Positions 29,561-38,182 of a DNA stretch of 64,000 nucleotides are shown in pieces. Location: contig CP018627.1 in NCBI GenBank assembly GCA_002021875.1, positions 11,098,001-11,162,000 of the forward strand, given 5' to 3'. Below the pieces are notes generated by a model. It worked only from the letters and a program-made list of their open reading frames with translations. It was not told the DNA's origin and searched no databases. Within the stretch, counting starts at the first letter, position 1. Every line of letters starts with the position of its first letter. Position numbers and translations under genes: made by a program. The stretch comes from Streptomyces hygroscopicus (GTDB lineage Bacteria; Actinomycetota; Actinomycetes; Streptomycetales; Streptomycetaceae).

Positions 29561-32500
29561 ATGAGGTATCGCCCCGTGTCGTATCAAACCGTGCCCTTCG
29601 ACCGCCGCCGCTTCCTGCACCTCGCCGGTCTCACGGGCGCGCTGGCCGCCCTGCCCCCGCTCACCGCAGCCGCGAGCGCCCACGCGGCGCACGGCCGCCG
29701 CGCGGATACGCCGCCCGACGCCGTCGCGGCCACCTACCTGCGGGTCCTCCTGGACCACACCCGGTGGTCCGAGACGCAGTGGGACCAGACCCAGGGCCAC
29801 TACCGGGCCAAGGACTTCGGGTTCGCCGTGGTCCTCGGCAACGCGGTCCTGCTCACCCACGGCACCTACGACGCGGCGCGCGCGGGCACCGACCGGGAGA
29901 CCCTCGAGCGGCGCACGCTCGCCACCATCCGTCACTTCGCCGCGTCGAACCGGCTCACCGGCGGCGACGAGTGGGGCCGCACGCTCTTCTTCGACACCAC
30001 CTTCCAGTCGTACTTCGTCCTCGCCGCCCGGCTGCTGTGGAAGGACCTCGACACCGAGACACAACGGAACGTCGAGACCATCGTCCGCGAACAGGCCGCC
30101 TACACCGTGTCGTTGGGCAGCGGCGACGACCCCGCCTCGGGCGACTGGACGCCGAACGGCCTGAGCGGCGGACACATCGGCGACACCAAGCTGGAAGAGA
30201 TGGGCCTGTACGCGCAGACCCTCGCACCGGCGCTCGCGTGGGCCCACGACGACCGCCGTGCCGCCGACTGGGCCACGTGGTACGGCATCTGGTCGCGCAA
30301 CGAGGCGGGGCTGCCGCCCGCCGACCTCGCCAACCCCGCCCGCGTGGACGGCGTCGCCGTCTCCGAGAACACCGCCCGCAACCTGTACGACACCTTCATC
30401 GTCGAGAACCACGGCTCCTTCGGCCCGCACTACCAAGAGGAGCTGTGGCGCACCTCCGGCCGCAACGCCGCGCACTTCCTGGCCGCCGGACGCCCCCTCC
30501 CGCAGGTCCTCGCCCGGCAGCCGAACGCCCAGCCGCTGTGGCGCACCCTGCTGGGCGTCATGAGCGACGCGGGCGAACCGCTGATGCCGATGGTCAATGA
30601 CCGCGAGCACCTCTACGGCAGGGACATCATCCCGCTCGCCTTCCTCTCCCAGGTGATGCGCGACCGGGCCGCGGCGCGCGCCGAGCGGGAGCTGGCGTCG
30701 CGGCTGGAGGCGTACCAGCAGTACCCGCCCGAGCACCGGTTGGCGAAGTTCTCGGGGGAGCCGAAGTACGAGCCGGAGGCACGCGCCGAGATCGCGATCA
30801 GCTACCTGCTGCATGTGTGGGCGGCGGCATCCGGGCGGCCCGTCGAGGCGCTCTCGCGCGAGGAACTGTTCGCGCGGGCCTGCGGTGTCACGGACTTCGG
30901 GACCGGCCCCGGACTGGTGTCGCACCAGTCGCGCACCGCGTGGGCCGGTGCCGTGACGAAGCCCGGGTTCGTGAAGTTCGCCTGGCAGCCGGGGCACGAC
31001 GACTGGCTGTTCCGGCTCAGCGGCGCCACCCCGATGTTCCTGCCCGCCACCGACGCGCGGGTCCAGGGCCGTACCGTGCGCGTATACGAGTCCTTGCGCG
31101 ACGGCTTCGACGGCAGCGCGACGCTCCTGCGCCTCGACGGCGGCTGGGCCGGGTTCGCGACGCTCCCGACGGGCGCCGTCGTCTACGCGAGCAGCGGCAC
31201 CGCCGACGCGGAGGGCCACCTCGAGGTGCACAACCTGACGATGCCCGGCATGCCGGGGCTCGACGGCGCGCGTACCTACCGCTTCGAGGAGGGCGAGGCG
31301 ACCGTCCGCGCCCGTGACACCTCCACCGGCACACCCGCTGGACGGGTCGACGACCTCGGCCTCACCCCCACGACGGTGCGCCACGTCCGCATGCTCGGCG
31401 TGCGGCCCGACCCGGCCTACGGGTACTCCCTGTACGCCTTCGAGGTGCGCGACGGTGCCCAGGGCGCGGACCTCGCGCGCGGCGGGTCCGCCACCGCCTC
31501 GTCGGCCGACGCCGGGAAGGGCGCGCCGCTCGCGGTCGACGGCGACGCGGCCACCCGCTGGGCGGTGTCGAGGGACGACCGTCCGCGCGCCGACAGTTGG
31601 CTGGCCGTCGACCTCGGCGCCGAGCGCCGGGTCGACCGGGTCACCCTGCGCTGGGAATCGGCGGCAGGACGCGCCTACCGCATCCAGGGCTCCACGGACG
31701 GCCGGGACTGGAAGGACCTGGCGACCGGGCCGAGGCCGGCGGTGAGCAGCCGCGGCGGCTGGCTCGACGTCGAGGGACGCGCCGGGCTCGTGGTGCGGGA
31801 CGGCCGGAACCCGATCGGCGTCCACGACGACAAGATCGTCCTCGGCGACGGCCCGGCGGCACCTCTCCTCGTCGAGGGCTTCCCCGGCACGTCGGCCGGG
31901 AAGCTGCGCGCGATCGCCCGGGGGACCGCACCCACGGCGGAGCACACCGAGGTGCGCACGGCGCTGACGGACGGCCACCTGACCCTGTTCAACCTCTCCG
32001 GCGAGTCCGTCAGGACGCGGATCACGATCCCGCGCACCGGCACCGACACGGTGGTCTTCGAGGGCACGCAGCGGCTGACCGCCGACGGCACGTCCTTCGA
32101 GGCCGCGCTGCCCGCCGCCACGGCGGTCGTGCTGGCCCCGCGCTTCACGCTCACCCCCCTCACGGGCCGGCGCCTCCCGTCGGGGCTGCGGGTCCAGGCC
32201 GTCGACGGCGCGACCGTGCGCCTGTCCGGGGCCTCCTGCACCCTGCGCGTCCGGGCCCAGGGGCGCAGCCAGGTCGCCGTCGTCAGGGCGGGCCGGACGA
32301 TCACCGTCGTCCTGGCCGGGGCGGCCGCCCACCCGCACGACGACCTGGCCCTTGGCAGGACCGTCTTCCCCACGAGCCCGCTGCCGGAGGGCATGTCCGA
32401 CCCCGCGGCGGCGGTGGACGGCGACACCCACACGGCGTGGACGCCGGGCACGCGCGGCCGCATGGTCGTGGACCTCGGCGCGGCCCGCCCGGTCCGCCTG

Positions 32501-32710
32501 GTGGAGACCGAGTGGACGGCGGGCGCGGTGCCGGGCGCGAAGATCGCCTTCAGCACCGACGGCATCACCTACCGGGGCGCCGGGACCCTCACCGGCCGGG
32601 GCCGCGTGCGCCGGCTGACCGCCTCCGCGACGGCCCGCTACGTCAGCCTCGAGGTCGACGGGCCGGCGCCTGCGACGGTCTCACGCCTGCGACGCCTGAC
32701 GGTGCGCTGA
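29561..32710 (+). CDS. Secreted multidomain polysaccharide-active protein with two F5/8C (CBM32-like) domains
   Basis: 1049 aa from ATG 29561; a frame open from 29420 also exists, but this start gives a normal Tat leader (DRRRFLHLAGLTGALAALPP). Residues about 50-470 are helical and repeat-like with conserved aromatic and His positions (GDEWGRTLFFDTTFQSYF, VENHGSFGPHYQEE), resembling the alpha-toroid of polysaccharide lyases of the PL8/heparinase type. Residues 480-635 are beta-rich. F5/8C domains follow at about 640-735 (SATASSADAG...LAVDGDAATRW, VDLGAERRVDRVTLRWE) and 926-1049 (AVDGDTHTAW, VDLGAARPVRLVETEW). Lyase activity is inferred from the fold, not from a proven active site. The start lies immediately behind a LacI-type operator. 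Confidence 0.65.
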   Translation: MRYRPVSYQTVPFDRRRFLHLAGLTGALAALPPLTAAASAHAAHGRRADTPPDAVAATYLRVLLDHTRWSETQWDQTQGHYRAKDFGFAVVLGNAVLLTHGTYDAARAGTDRETLERRTLATIRHFAASNRLTGGDEWGRTLFFDTTFQSYFVLAARLLWKDLDTETQRNVETIVREQAAYTVSLGSGDDPASGDWTPNGLSGGHIGDTKLEEMGLYAQTLAPALAWAHDDRRAADWATWYGIWSRNEAGLPPADLANPARVDGVAVSENTARNLYDTFIVENHGSFGPHYQEELWRTSGRNAAHFLAAGRPLPQVLARQPNAQPLWRTLLGVMSDAGEPLMPMVNDREHLYGRDIIPLAFLSQVMRDRAAARAERELASRLEAYQQYPPEHRLAKFSGEPKYEPEARAEIAISYLLHVWAAASGRPVEALSREELFARACGVTDFGTGPGLVSHQSRTAWAGAVTKPGFVKFAWQPGHDDWLFRLSGATPMFLPATDARVQGRTVRVYESLRDGFDGSATLLRLDGGWAGFATLPTGAVVYASSGTADAEGHLEVHNLTMPGMPGLDGARTYRFEEGEATVRARDTSTGTPAGRVDDLGLTPTTVRHVRMLGVRPDPAYGYSLYAFEVRDGAQGADLARGGSATASSADAGKGAPLAVDGDAATRWAVSRDDRPRADSWLAVDLGAERRVDRVTLRWESAAGRAYRIQGSTDGRDWKDLATGPRPAVSSRGGWLDVEGRAGLVVRDGRNPIGVHDDKIVLGDGPAAPLLVEGFPGTSAGKLRAIARGTAPTAEHTEVRTALTDGHLTLFNLSGESVRTRITIPRTGTDTVVFEGTQRLTADGTSFEAALPAATAVVLAPRFTLTPLTGRRLPSGLRVQAVDGATVRLSGASCTLRVRAQGRSQVAVVRAGRTITVVLAGAAAHPHDDLALGRTVFPTSPLPEGMSDPAAAVDGDTHTAWTPGTRGRMVVDLGAARPVRLVETEWTAGAVPGAKIAFSTDGITYRGAGTLTGRGRVRRLTASATARYVSLEVDGPAPATVSRLRRLTVR

Positions 32711-32880
32711 CCGCTCCGTGCCCGCCGGCAGTTCGCCGGTACGCGGGTGGCGGGCGGTGAGGCCCGTCGCGGAGAACGCGCCGTCGTGGACGCGCGGCCG
32801 AACAGCGCCTCCCGGACCGGCGGGCAGCCTGCACTGCGGTCGGCTCCGGCGGTTCCCGCCGGGGCGGCGTGCTTGCAGGT

Positions 32881-32926
32881 ACATGCCCGTCCCGGCGACT
32901 GCGCAGCGGAGCGGGGACGGGCATGT
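32881..32926. terminator. Long inverted repeat between convergent genes
   Basis: ACATGCCCGTCCC (32881-32893) pairs perfectly with GGGACGGGCATGT (32914-32926) around a 20-base loop that itself contains CTGCGCAG. It lies between the ends of the F5/8C-protein gene and the SDR gene, so it probably terminates both. Confidence 0.6.
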
Positions 32927-32943
32927 CGTGGCGCGGGACCCGG

Positions 32944-33765
32944 TCAGCCAGGGGCGATACGGCTGAGGTGCTCCCAGGACCGGTACAGATCCGTTCGGGC
33001 CCGGCCCATCTCCATGAAGTGGTCAAAGGACTGGCTGCCGACTATCAGCCGTCGGGGCGGGTCCGGCAGTGCGGCCAGCTCCATGATGACCGGGGCAGCG
33101 GTTTCCGGCTCCGGGCCGACGGCGTCGCCCCACATCGCCTCCATCTCGGTTCGCAGGTGCTGATACCGCGCCAGGGGTTCGGTGGTCGTGGTGCCGGCGG
33201 TGAACAGGCCGGTGTTGTAGCCGCCCATCTGCACGTTGGTGACTTTGACGCCGAACCCTTCGACCTCCATCGCCAGTGCCTCGCTGACCGAGTCCAGCGC
33301 GGCCTTGCCTGCACCGTAGAAGCCGACGGTGGCCATGCCGCCGCCACTGCCCATCGAGGTGACCTGGAGGAGCCGTCCCCCGCCTTGGGCGCGCAAGTGG
33401 GGAAGGACCGCCTGAGCCACCCACACAGCGCCGAAGAAGTTCACATCCATACTCGCCCGGATCTGTTCCTCCGTGGCTTCCTCCACCATGCCGTAGAGCA
33501 TTCCGCCTGCGTTGTTGACGACAACGTCCAGTCTGCCGAACGCGGCTGCCGCACGCTCCACCCCGTCGAACACGCCCTGACGGTCGGCGACATCCAGCGA
33601 AAGCGGGACCAGGTGGCCGGGGTACTTCTCGGTCAGTTCCTCCAGAGGCCCGACGTTGCGGGCGGCAGCCACTACTCGGTCGCCGCCCGCCAAGGCGGCC
33701 TCGGTGAAAGCTCTGCCCAGGCCGCGGGATGCACCGGTGATGAGCCAGACTCTTGCATTCGCCAC
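32944..33765 (-). CDS. Short-chain dehydrogenase/reductase
   Basis: 273 aa. Rossmann cofactor loop TGASRGLG (residues 10-17), NNAG near 88, and catalytic Ser-Tyr-Lys (TSMGSGGG...FYGAGKAA) are present, the classical SDR pattern. NADP preference is suggested by AAARN after beta-2. Divergent from the TetR gene and sharing a 116-base regulatory gap with paired repeats, so it is probably the regulator's target. The substrate is unknown. Confidence 0.92.
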   Translation of the reverse strand: MANARVWLITGASRGLGRAFTEAALAGGDRVVAAARNVGPLEELTEKYPGHLVPLSLDVADRQGVFDGVERAAAAFGRLDVVVNNAGGMLYGMVEEATEEQIRASMDVNFFGAVWVAQAVLPHLRAQGGGRLLQVTSMGSGGGMATVGFYGAGKAALDSVSEALAMEVEGFGVKVTNVQMGGYNTGLFTAGTTTTEPLARYQHLRTEMEAMWGDAVGPEPETAAPVIMELAALPDPPRRLIVGSQSFDHFMEMGRARTDLYRSWEHLSRIAPG

Positions 33766-33790
33766 GGCGCCTCACTCTCAGTAAAGGAAA

Positions 33791-33863
33791 CGGTTCGTCT
33801 CGATTCGTTTTGAGTCTAGGGCATCACTCGAAGTCCATCAATACGGATCGTCTCGTTTCGTTT
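33791..33863. promoter_or_regulatory. Paired 20-bp repeats, likely TetR operators
   Basis: CGGTTCGTCTCGATTCGTTT (33791-33810) and CGGATCGTCTCGTTTCGTTT (33844-33863) match at 18 of 20 positions and start 53 bases apart in the SDR/TetR divergent gap. One copy is close to each gene start, the arrangement expected for a regulator that controls both genes. Confidence 0.6.
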
Positions 33864-33881
33864 CAGGGGTAGGCTGGACGC

Positions 33882-34481
33882 ATGCCTGATGAGAAGGGGC
33901 CGGACCACTCCCGGCGCAAGGAACGGTCGCGGCGGGCAATCCTCGCGGCTGCCCGCGCCCTGGTCGCAGAGGAGGCGTACGAGAAGGTCACTGTCGAAGC
34001 CATCGCTGCCCGTGCCGGCGTCGGCAAGCAGACGATCTATCGGCGGTGGCCGTCGAAGAGCGCGGTCGTCTTCGCCGCCGTTCTGGCTCTGAGTGAGGAT
34101 GCGGACGGGCAGTCGGTCGCACTGCCGGACACGGGCGACCTCGAGGCAGACCTCAAGCTTGTCATGCGTGCCACGGCGGAGGAGTTCGCCGCCCCGTCCT
34201 TCGACAGGCTGATCCGGGCCCTCAATACCGAGATCGCCAATGATGCCGCGCTGGCGGCCGAGTACCGCGAGAAGCTGGCCCAGCCGCTGGAAGAAGCGAA
34301 GAAAGCACGCTTGCGAAGCGCCCAGGAAGTCGGCCAGCTCGACGCCGACGCCGACCTCGACCTGGTCCTCGAAGTGCTCTACGCCCCCCTCTTCCAGCGG
34401 TGGCTGCACCGGAGCGGTCCGCTGACCGCCGGATACGCCGACTCACTTGTCGACGCGACGCTCAGAGCTTTCGGCCCCTGA
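33882..34481 (+). CDS. TetR-family regulator
   Basis: 199 aa. The N-terminal helix-turn-helix (RAILAAARALVAEEAYEKVT, then IAARAGVGKQTIYRRWPSK) spans about residues 18-65, followed by a helical ligand domain of the TetR_C type (LEADLKLVMRATAEEFAAP). Divergent from the SDR gene and preceded by the paired repeats, so it most likely represses the SDR gene and itself. The ligand is unknown. Confidence 0.93.
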   Translation: MPDEKGPDHSRRKERSRRAILAAARALVAEEAYEKVTVEAIAARAGVGKQTIYRRWPSKSAVVFAAVLALSEDADGQSVALPDTGDLEADLKLVMRATAEEFAAPSFDRLIRALNTEIANDAALAAEYREKLAQPLEEAKKARLRSAQEVGQLDADADLDLVLEVLYAPLFQRWLHRSGPLTAGYADSLVDATLRAFGP

Positions 34482-34606
34482 ACAGGAGCGGATCCACACC
34501 CGCAGAGCTCGGCCCGGTCGGCTCCTGCCCCTTGAGCGCCCGTCTCCAAGCGTTCCAGCCCGGGGACTTACCGCTGATTTCCGTTCGGATACTCCCCGAG
34601 GCCGGA

Positions 34607-35524
34607 TCACTTGCGAAGTCGAGAACGGTACTCGCCAGGGGCCGTGCCTCGGGCACGTCTGAAGGCACGGCTGAAGGCGTGCGGAGAGCCGTATCCGACC
34701 GCGTCGGAGATCGACTCGACCGGCTCATCGGTATCGCGGAGCCGGACGGACGCCAGGTCGATGCGCCACTGCGTCACGTACGCGCCCGGCGTCTGGCCGA
34801 GGGCGGACCGGAAGCGCCTGGACAGCGTCGCCCGGGAGACGCTCGTCGCGGCGGCCAGGGTCTCCGTGGTCCAGGGGTGTTCCGGTTGGGCGTGGACACA
34901 TGCCAGGGCGTCGCGCACGACCGGATCACGCATCGCTCCCAGCCATGAGCCGGACTGTTCCTGCGGGTGGCGGGCCAGCCAGGCGCGTACGAACTGGACG
35001 AGCAGAAGGTCGATGATGCTGTTGATGGCGGCGGTGGTGCCGATCTGCGGCTGCGCGAGCTCCGCGGCGAGAAGTTCGACGGTCCTTCTGAGCTGCGCGT
35101 TCTCCCGGGCTGTGACGTGCATCGGCCGAGCGAGGGAGGTAAGCACCGGGGTGCGCACCTCCCGGTCCTGCTCGTAGTGCAGCACGATCACTTCCGTCTG
35201 CACCGGCGCCGAGCCCAGACGCAGGGCTCGGCCATCGCCAAAAGACCGGGCCGCCGCCTCACGGTCGCAGGAACCCATCGTCACGCCGGCGCCGCCGGCT
35301 ATCCCGTGTGCGGTGCCCGGCGACACCAGGACGGCGTCTCCGGCCTGCACCTGAAGAGGTTTCTCGCCTGGGACGTGGAGCCACATGGTGCCGCGGGACA
35401 CCACGTGCAGTGCCGCTCCTGGAGAGGAGTCCAGCCGCAGGCCCCAGGTTCCTCCGGCCTTCAGCATGACCCCGAGCGCCCCACGCGCACCCGAAACACG
35501 CAAGACCTCCGCCAGCACATCCAT
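34607..35524 (-). CDS. AraC-family regulator with N-terminal cupin domain
   Basis: 305 aa from ATG 35524 (MDVLAEVLRVSG is the usual start of this group); a frame continuing to 35608 would overlap the preceding gene. Residues 1-160 form an AraC-type cupin_6 ligand domain, and about 200-305 hold two helix-turn-helix motifs (TTETLAAATSVSRATLSRRF and SISDAVGYGSPHAFSRAFRR). It follows the quinone-oxidoreductase gene on the same strand and probably controls it. Confidence 0.9.
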   Translation of the reverse strand: MDVLAEVLRVSGARGALGVMLKAGGTWGLRLDSSPGAALHVVSRGTMWLHVPGEKPLQVQAGDAVLVSPGTAHGIAGGAGVTMGSCDREAAARSFGDGRALRLGSAPVQTEVIVLHYEQDREVRTPVLTSLARPMHVTARENAQLRRTVELLAAELAQPQIGTTAAINSIIDLLLVQFVRAWLARHPQEQSGSWLGAMRDPVVRDALACVHAQPEHPWTTETLAAATSVSRATLSRRFRSALGQTPGAYVTQWRIDLASVRLRDTDEPVESISDAVGYGSPHAFSRAFRRARGTAPGEYRSRLRK

Positions 35525-35594
35525 GGGTCCATTCTCGTCCACTCCGGCGAACCGCCCACCGGCGGGCGAGGCGCGTGTGTCCTCGTCCACAGCG

Positions 35595-36503
35595 TCAGGC
35601 CACGTCAAGAACGGCCTTTCCGTGCACCTTCCGCGCGAACAGCGCCTGGACGGCGTCGTCCACGTCCTGCCAGTCGCCTCGCAGTCCGACCGGTGCCGAG
35701 AGCCTCCCGGCGGCCATGAGGCCCAGCAGGTCCGTCAACTCCCCGCTGGTCGGCGTCATATCGCCGTAGGTGGCGATGTTGCGGGGTTCACCGAAGCCGA
35801 ACAAGGTCCCTGACGGGAACGTGGTTTCCTGCCCCGAGGAGTAACCGACCAGGTGGATGGTGCCGCCCTCGGCGAGGGAACTCCAGGCCTGGGCCACCAG
35901 TGGTCCGCCGACCGTGTCCAGGACGAGATCGAACCGGTCCCCGGTCTCGGCCAAGTCGGTCAGGACCTTGTCGGCGCCGAGTTCACGGAGTCCGACGGCC
36001 CGCTCCGGCGAACCGACGAGTGCCGTCACCCGGGCGCCCGCCAGCGCCGCCAGCTGGACGGCGAAGTGCCCCACGCCCCCGCTGGCGCCGGTGATCAGAA
36101 CGTTGCGCGCCAGCAGGGAACGCTTGCGCAGCACCCGGAATGGCGTGACTCCGGCGATCCCCAGCGCGGCGGCGTCGGCCAGGTCCACGCCCTCGGGGAC
36201 GGTGCCGAGCGAGACGGGGCTGACTGCCACCCGCTCCGCCCACGCGTGGGGAGCCATTCCCACTGCGACGCGCGTACCTTCGGGCGGCCCCGAGCCGTCG
36301 GATGCGGCGCGCACCACGACGCCGGCCGCGTCGTGACCGTGTACAGCGCCGGCTGGCCACTGGTCCACGTAATTCAGCTCTCCGAAGTTGAGACCGATGT
36401 GCCGTATCTCCACCAACGTCTCACCGGCGGACGGTACGGGCTCATCGACATCGGCGAACCGGACGGGTCCGGCCTCACTGTGATCGACCACAAGGGCGCG
36501 CAT
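35595..36503 (-). CDS. Quinone-oxidoreductase-like MDR dehydrogenase
   Basis: 302 aa. GroES-like N-terminal domain (GLNFGELNYVDQWPAG, HGHDAAGVV) and Rossmann domain with ITGASGGVGHFAVQLA (about 135-150). The Cys ligands of zinc-dependent alcohol dehydrogenases are absent, so it belongs to the zinc-free NADPH:quinone reductase branch. Same strand as the AraC gene, 70 bases upstream of its ATG. Confidence 0.9.
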   Translation of the reverse strand: MRALVVDHSEAGPVRFADVDEPVPSAGETLVEIRHIGLNFGELNYVDQWPAGAVHGHDAAGVVVRAASDGSGPPEGTRVAVGMAPHAWAERVAVSPVSLGTVPEGVDLADAAALGIAGVTPFRVLRKRSLLARNVLITGASGGVGHFAVQLAALAGARVTALVGSPERAVGLRELGADKVLTDLAETGDRFDLVLDTVGGPLVAQAWSSLAEGGTIHLVGYSSGQETTFPSGTLFGFGEPRNIATYGDMTPTSGELTDLLGLMAAGRLSAPVGLRGDWQDVDDAVQALFARKVHGKAVLDVA

Positions 36504-36827
36504 AAGGGGTGTGTTTCCTTCTCTCGTGGGTGCGCCTGAACACTCGGCGCTGCAGCAGATCGAGTGCGCAAATGCCGCACTGCCGTCTTCTTGAAACCCT
36601 ACGCAGGACCGGGACAGGGACCAGACCCGTGAGAATCAATCAGTTGACGATCTGTGTCAGTGCGACTCGCGGCGCGTCGAGCCCTGCACCCGTCCGGTCA
36701 GGAGCATCGAGGTGAAGGTGCCACTCCGCGCGGGCAGCCGCGCGTTCGGCCGGCGCCTCCAGCAACGACGGAACGTCAATGACCGCGATGGGGACGGCAG
36801 GGGAGCACAATCGCCGATTCCGCCCCC
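36504..36827. other. Region without a recognised gene
   Basis: 324 bases between the MDR gene and the integrase-tail remnant. Short frames exist on both strands, but none has a ribosome site and recognisable protein together. It may contain more of the decayed recombinase gene. Confidence 0.4.
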
Positions 36828-37036
36828 ATGGATCCGGGCAGTCTCCAAGCCCACTTGCGGGAGATCGGCGTCCCGCCACAGCGCGGCAGAACCTCCGCGA
36901 TCCGCCAACTCGTCCTCCAAGCCCCGGCCCCGTCATCGCGAAGACGCTCGGTTACCACGACAAGACAGCCACCCGCCTGGACACTGAAGCCGATGGAACC
37001 TGGAGCCGATACGCCTCCGGCGACCACACACGGTGA
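36828..37036 (+). pseudogene. C-terminal remnant of a Streptomyces recombinase/integrase-like gene, frameshifted
   Basis: Reading LREIGVPPQRGRTSAIRQLV then LQAPAP in one frame and VIAKTLGYHDKTATRL, TWSRYASGDHTR and a stop in the next gives the conserved tail common at the C-terminus of Streptomyces site-specific recombinase/integrase-like proteins. A single lost base near 36931 separates the frames. The catalytic domain is absent. Assignment is from pattern memory of this tail. Confidence 0.5.
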
Positions 37037-37102
37037 CACCAGGCACGGCCTCAACGAGGAATACGCGACACCTCAACATGCGAGCCCACCAGTCCCGAGG
37101 GT

Positions 37103-37903
37103 CTATTCGGTTGCCACGCCGGCCAGAAGCTGCGCCGTGCCTTCGGGCGCCTCCACCGGGAAGTGGTGGCTGCCCAGGTCGACGGGCACGATGTCGAAGC
37201 GGTCCCCATAGCGGTCGATCGCTTCCCGCGTCACCAGGTCACGTATCGCGAACACGGTGATCGGCTGCTTTGTCGCGCGCAGCGCCGCGTCCATGTCCCA
37301 GCGAATCAGACCCTCGATGGAACGCAGACCCGCGGGCTGCCGCACCGCGACCATCTTCTTGAAGTACGCAGCCTTGAAGGCTGTGTCGGTCCCTGCCGGC
37401 GAACCGGCCTCGACGAGACCGTGCACCCCTGCGGCGAAGTCCTCACGGAACATGCTCAGCATCGCGTCGGTCTGCTCTTCGCTCAGCGCGGGGAACAGGG
37501 ACAAGTAGTGCAGAGCGTCGAGTGCGACCACACGCGAGACCGTGTCGGGGAGCAGTCGGCCGACCTCGACGGCGACGGCCCCGCCGAGGGAGTGCCCGGC
37601 CACGACGCACGTGTCCACCGACTCGGCTTCCAGTACCGCCGCCACGTCGCGAGCGAACTCTTCCATGGTCCAGACGTCCCGCGTCGACCGCGACTCGCCA
37701 TGCTCGGCGAGGTCGATCGCGAGAACGCGGTAGTCCTCGGGCAGATGGTCGGTGACCGCGTCGTAGTCGCCGCGGTTGCACGCCCAGCCGTGAATGAGAG
37801 CCAGGGTCGGCCCGCCTGCCGGACCGCTGGCCGTGTACCGGATCGTCGTGTGGTCCGATCGCTGAACCTCGAGGTTCTTGCTGGTCCTGATGGCGTTCGT
37901 CAC
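37103..37903 (-). CDS. Alpha/beta hydrolase
   Basis: 266 aa from GTG 37903, chosen because GAGGAG lies about 7 bases upstream; a longer frame to 38020 has no such site. HGW oxyanion region near residue 35, nucleophile GHSLGG near 95, acid region after TVFAIRD, and a C-terminal catalytic His in GSHHFP. No signal peptide. Broad esterase/haloperoxidase-type family, substrate unknown. Isolated on its strand. Confidence 0.88.
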   Translation of the reverse strand: MTNAIRTSKNLEVQRSDHTTIRYTASGPAGGPTLALIHGWACNRGDYDAVTDHLPEDYRVLAIDLAEHGESRSTRDVWTMEEFARDVAAVLEAESVDTCVVAGHSLGGAVAVEVGRLLPDTVSRVVALDALHYLSLFPALSEEQTDAMLSMFREDFAAGVHGLVEAGSPAGTDTAFKAAYFKKMVAVRQPAGLRSIEGLIRWDMDAALRATKQPITVFAIRDLVTREAIDRYGDRFDIVPVDLGSHHFPVEAPEGTAQLLAGVATE

Positions 37904-38182
37904 GGTGTCTCCTCGTGCTGTTCCGGATGGTAAACGGTGTATCGGTTCAGCGGCATGAAACGGCGGTCGCCGGAACCTCCGTGGCGGCGGGAACCGCAGC
38001 CGCAGGGGCCATGGCGGCACGGCGCTCCGCCCGTATCCGGTTCAGGCGCAGGACGAGGGCGCTTGGGCCACGCTCGGGGGCAGTTCGCGCGGTGGTGGCG
38101 GGACGCAGCCGTTCCCTCAGAGCTTCGCGGAATCAACCAGCCGTCGTGCAAGGCGGCCACCGCCTCATGTGAGGATGTGGCA

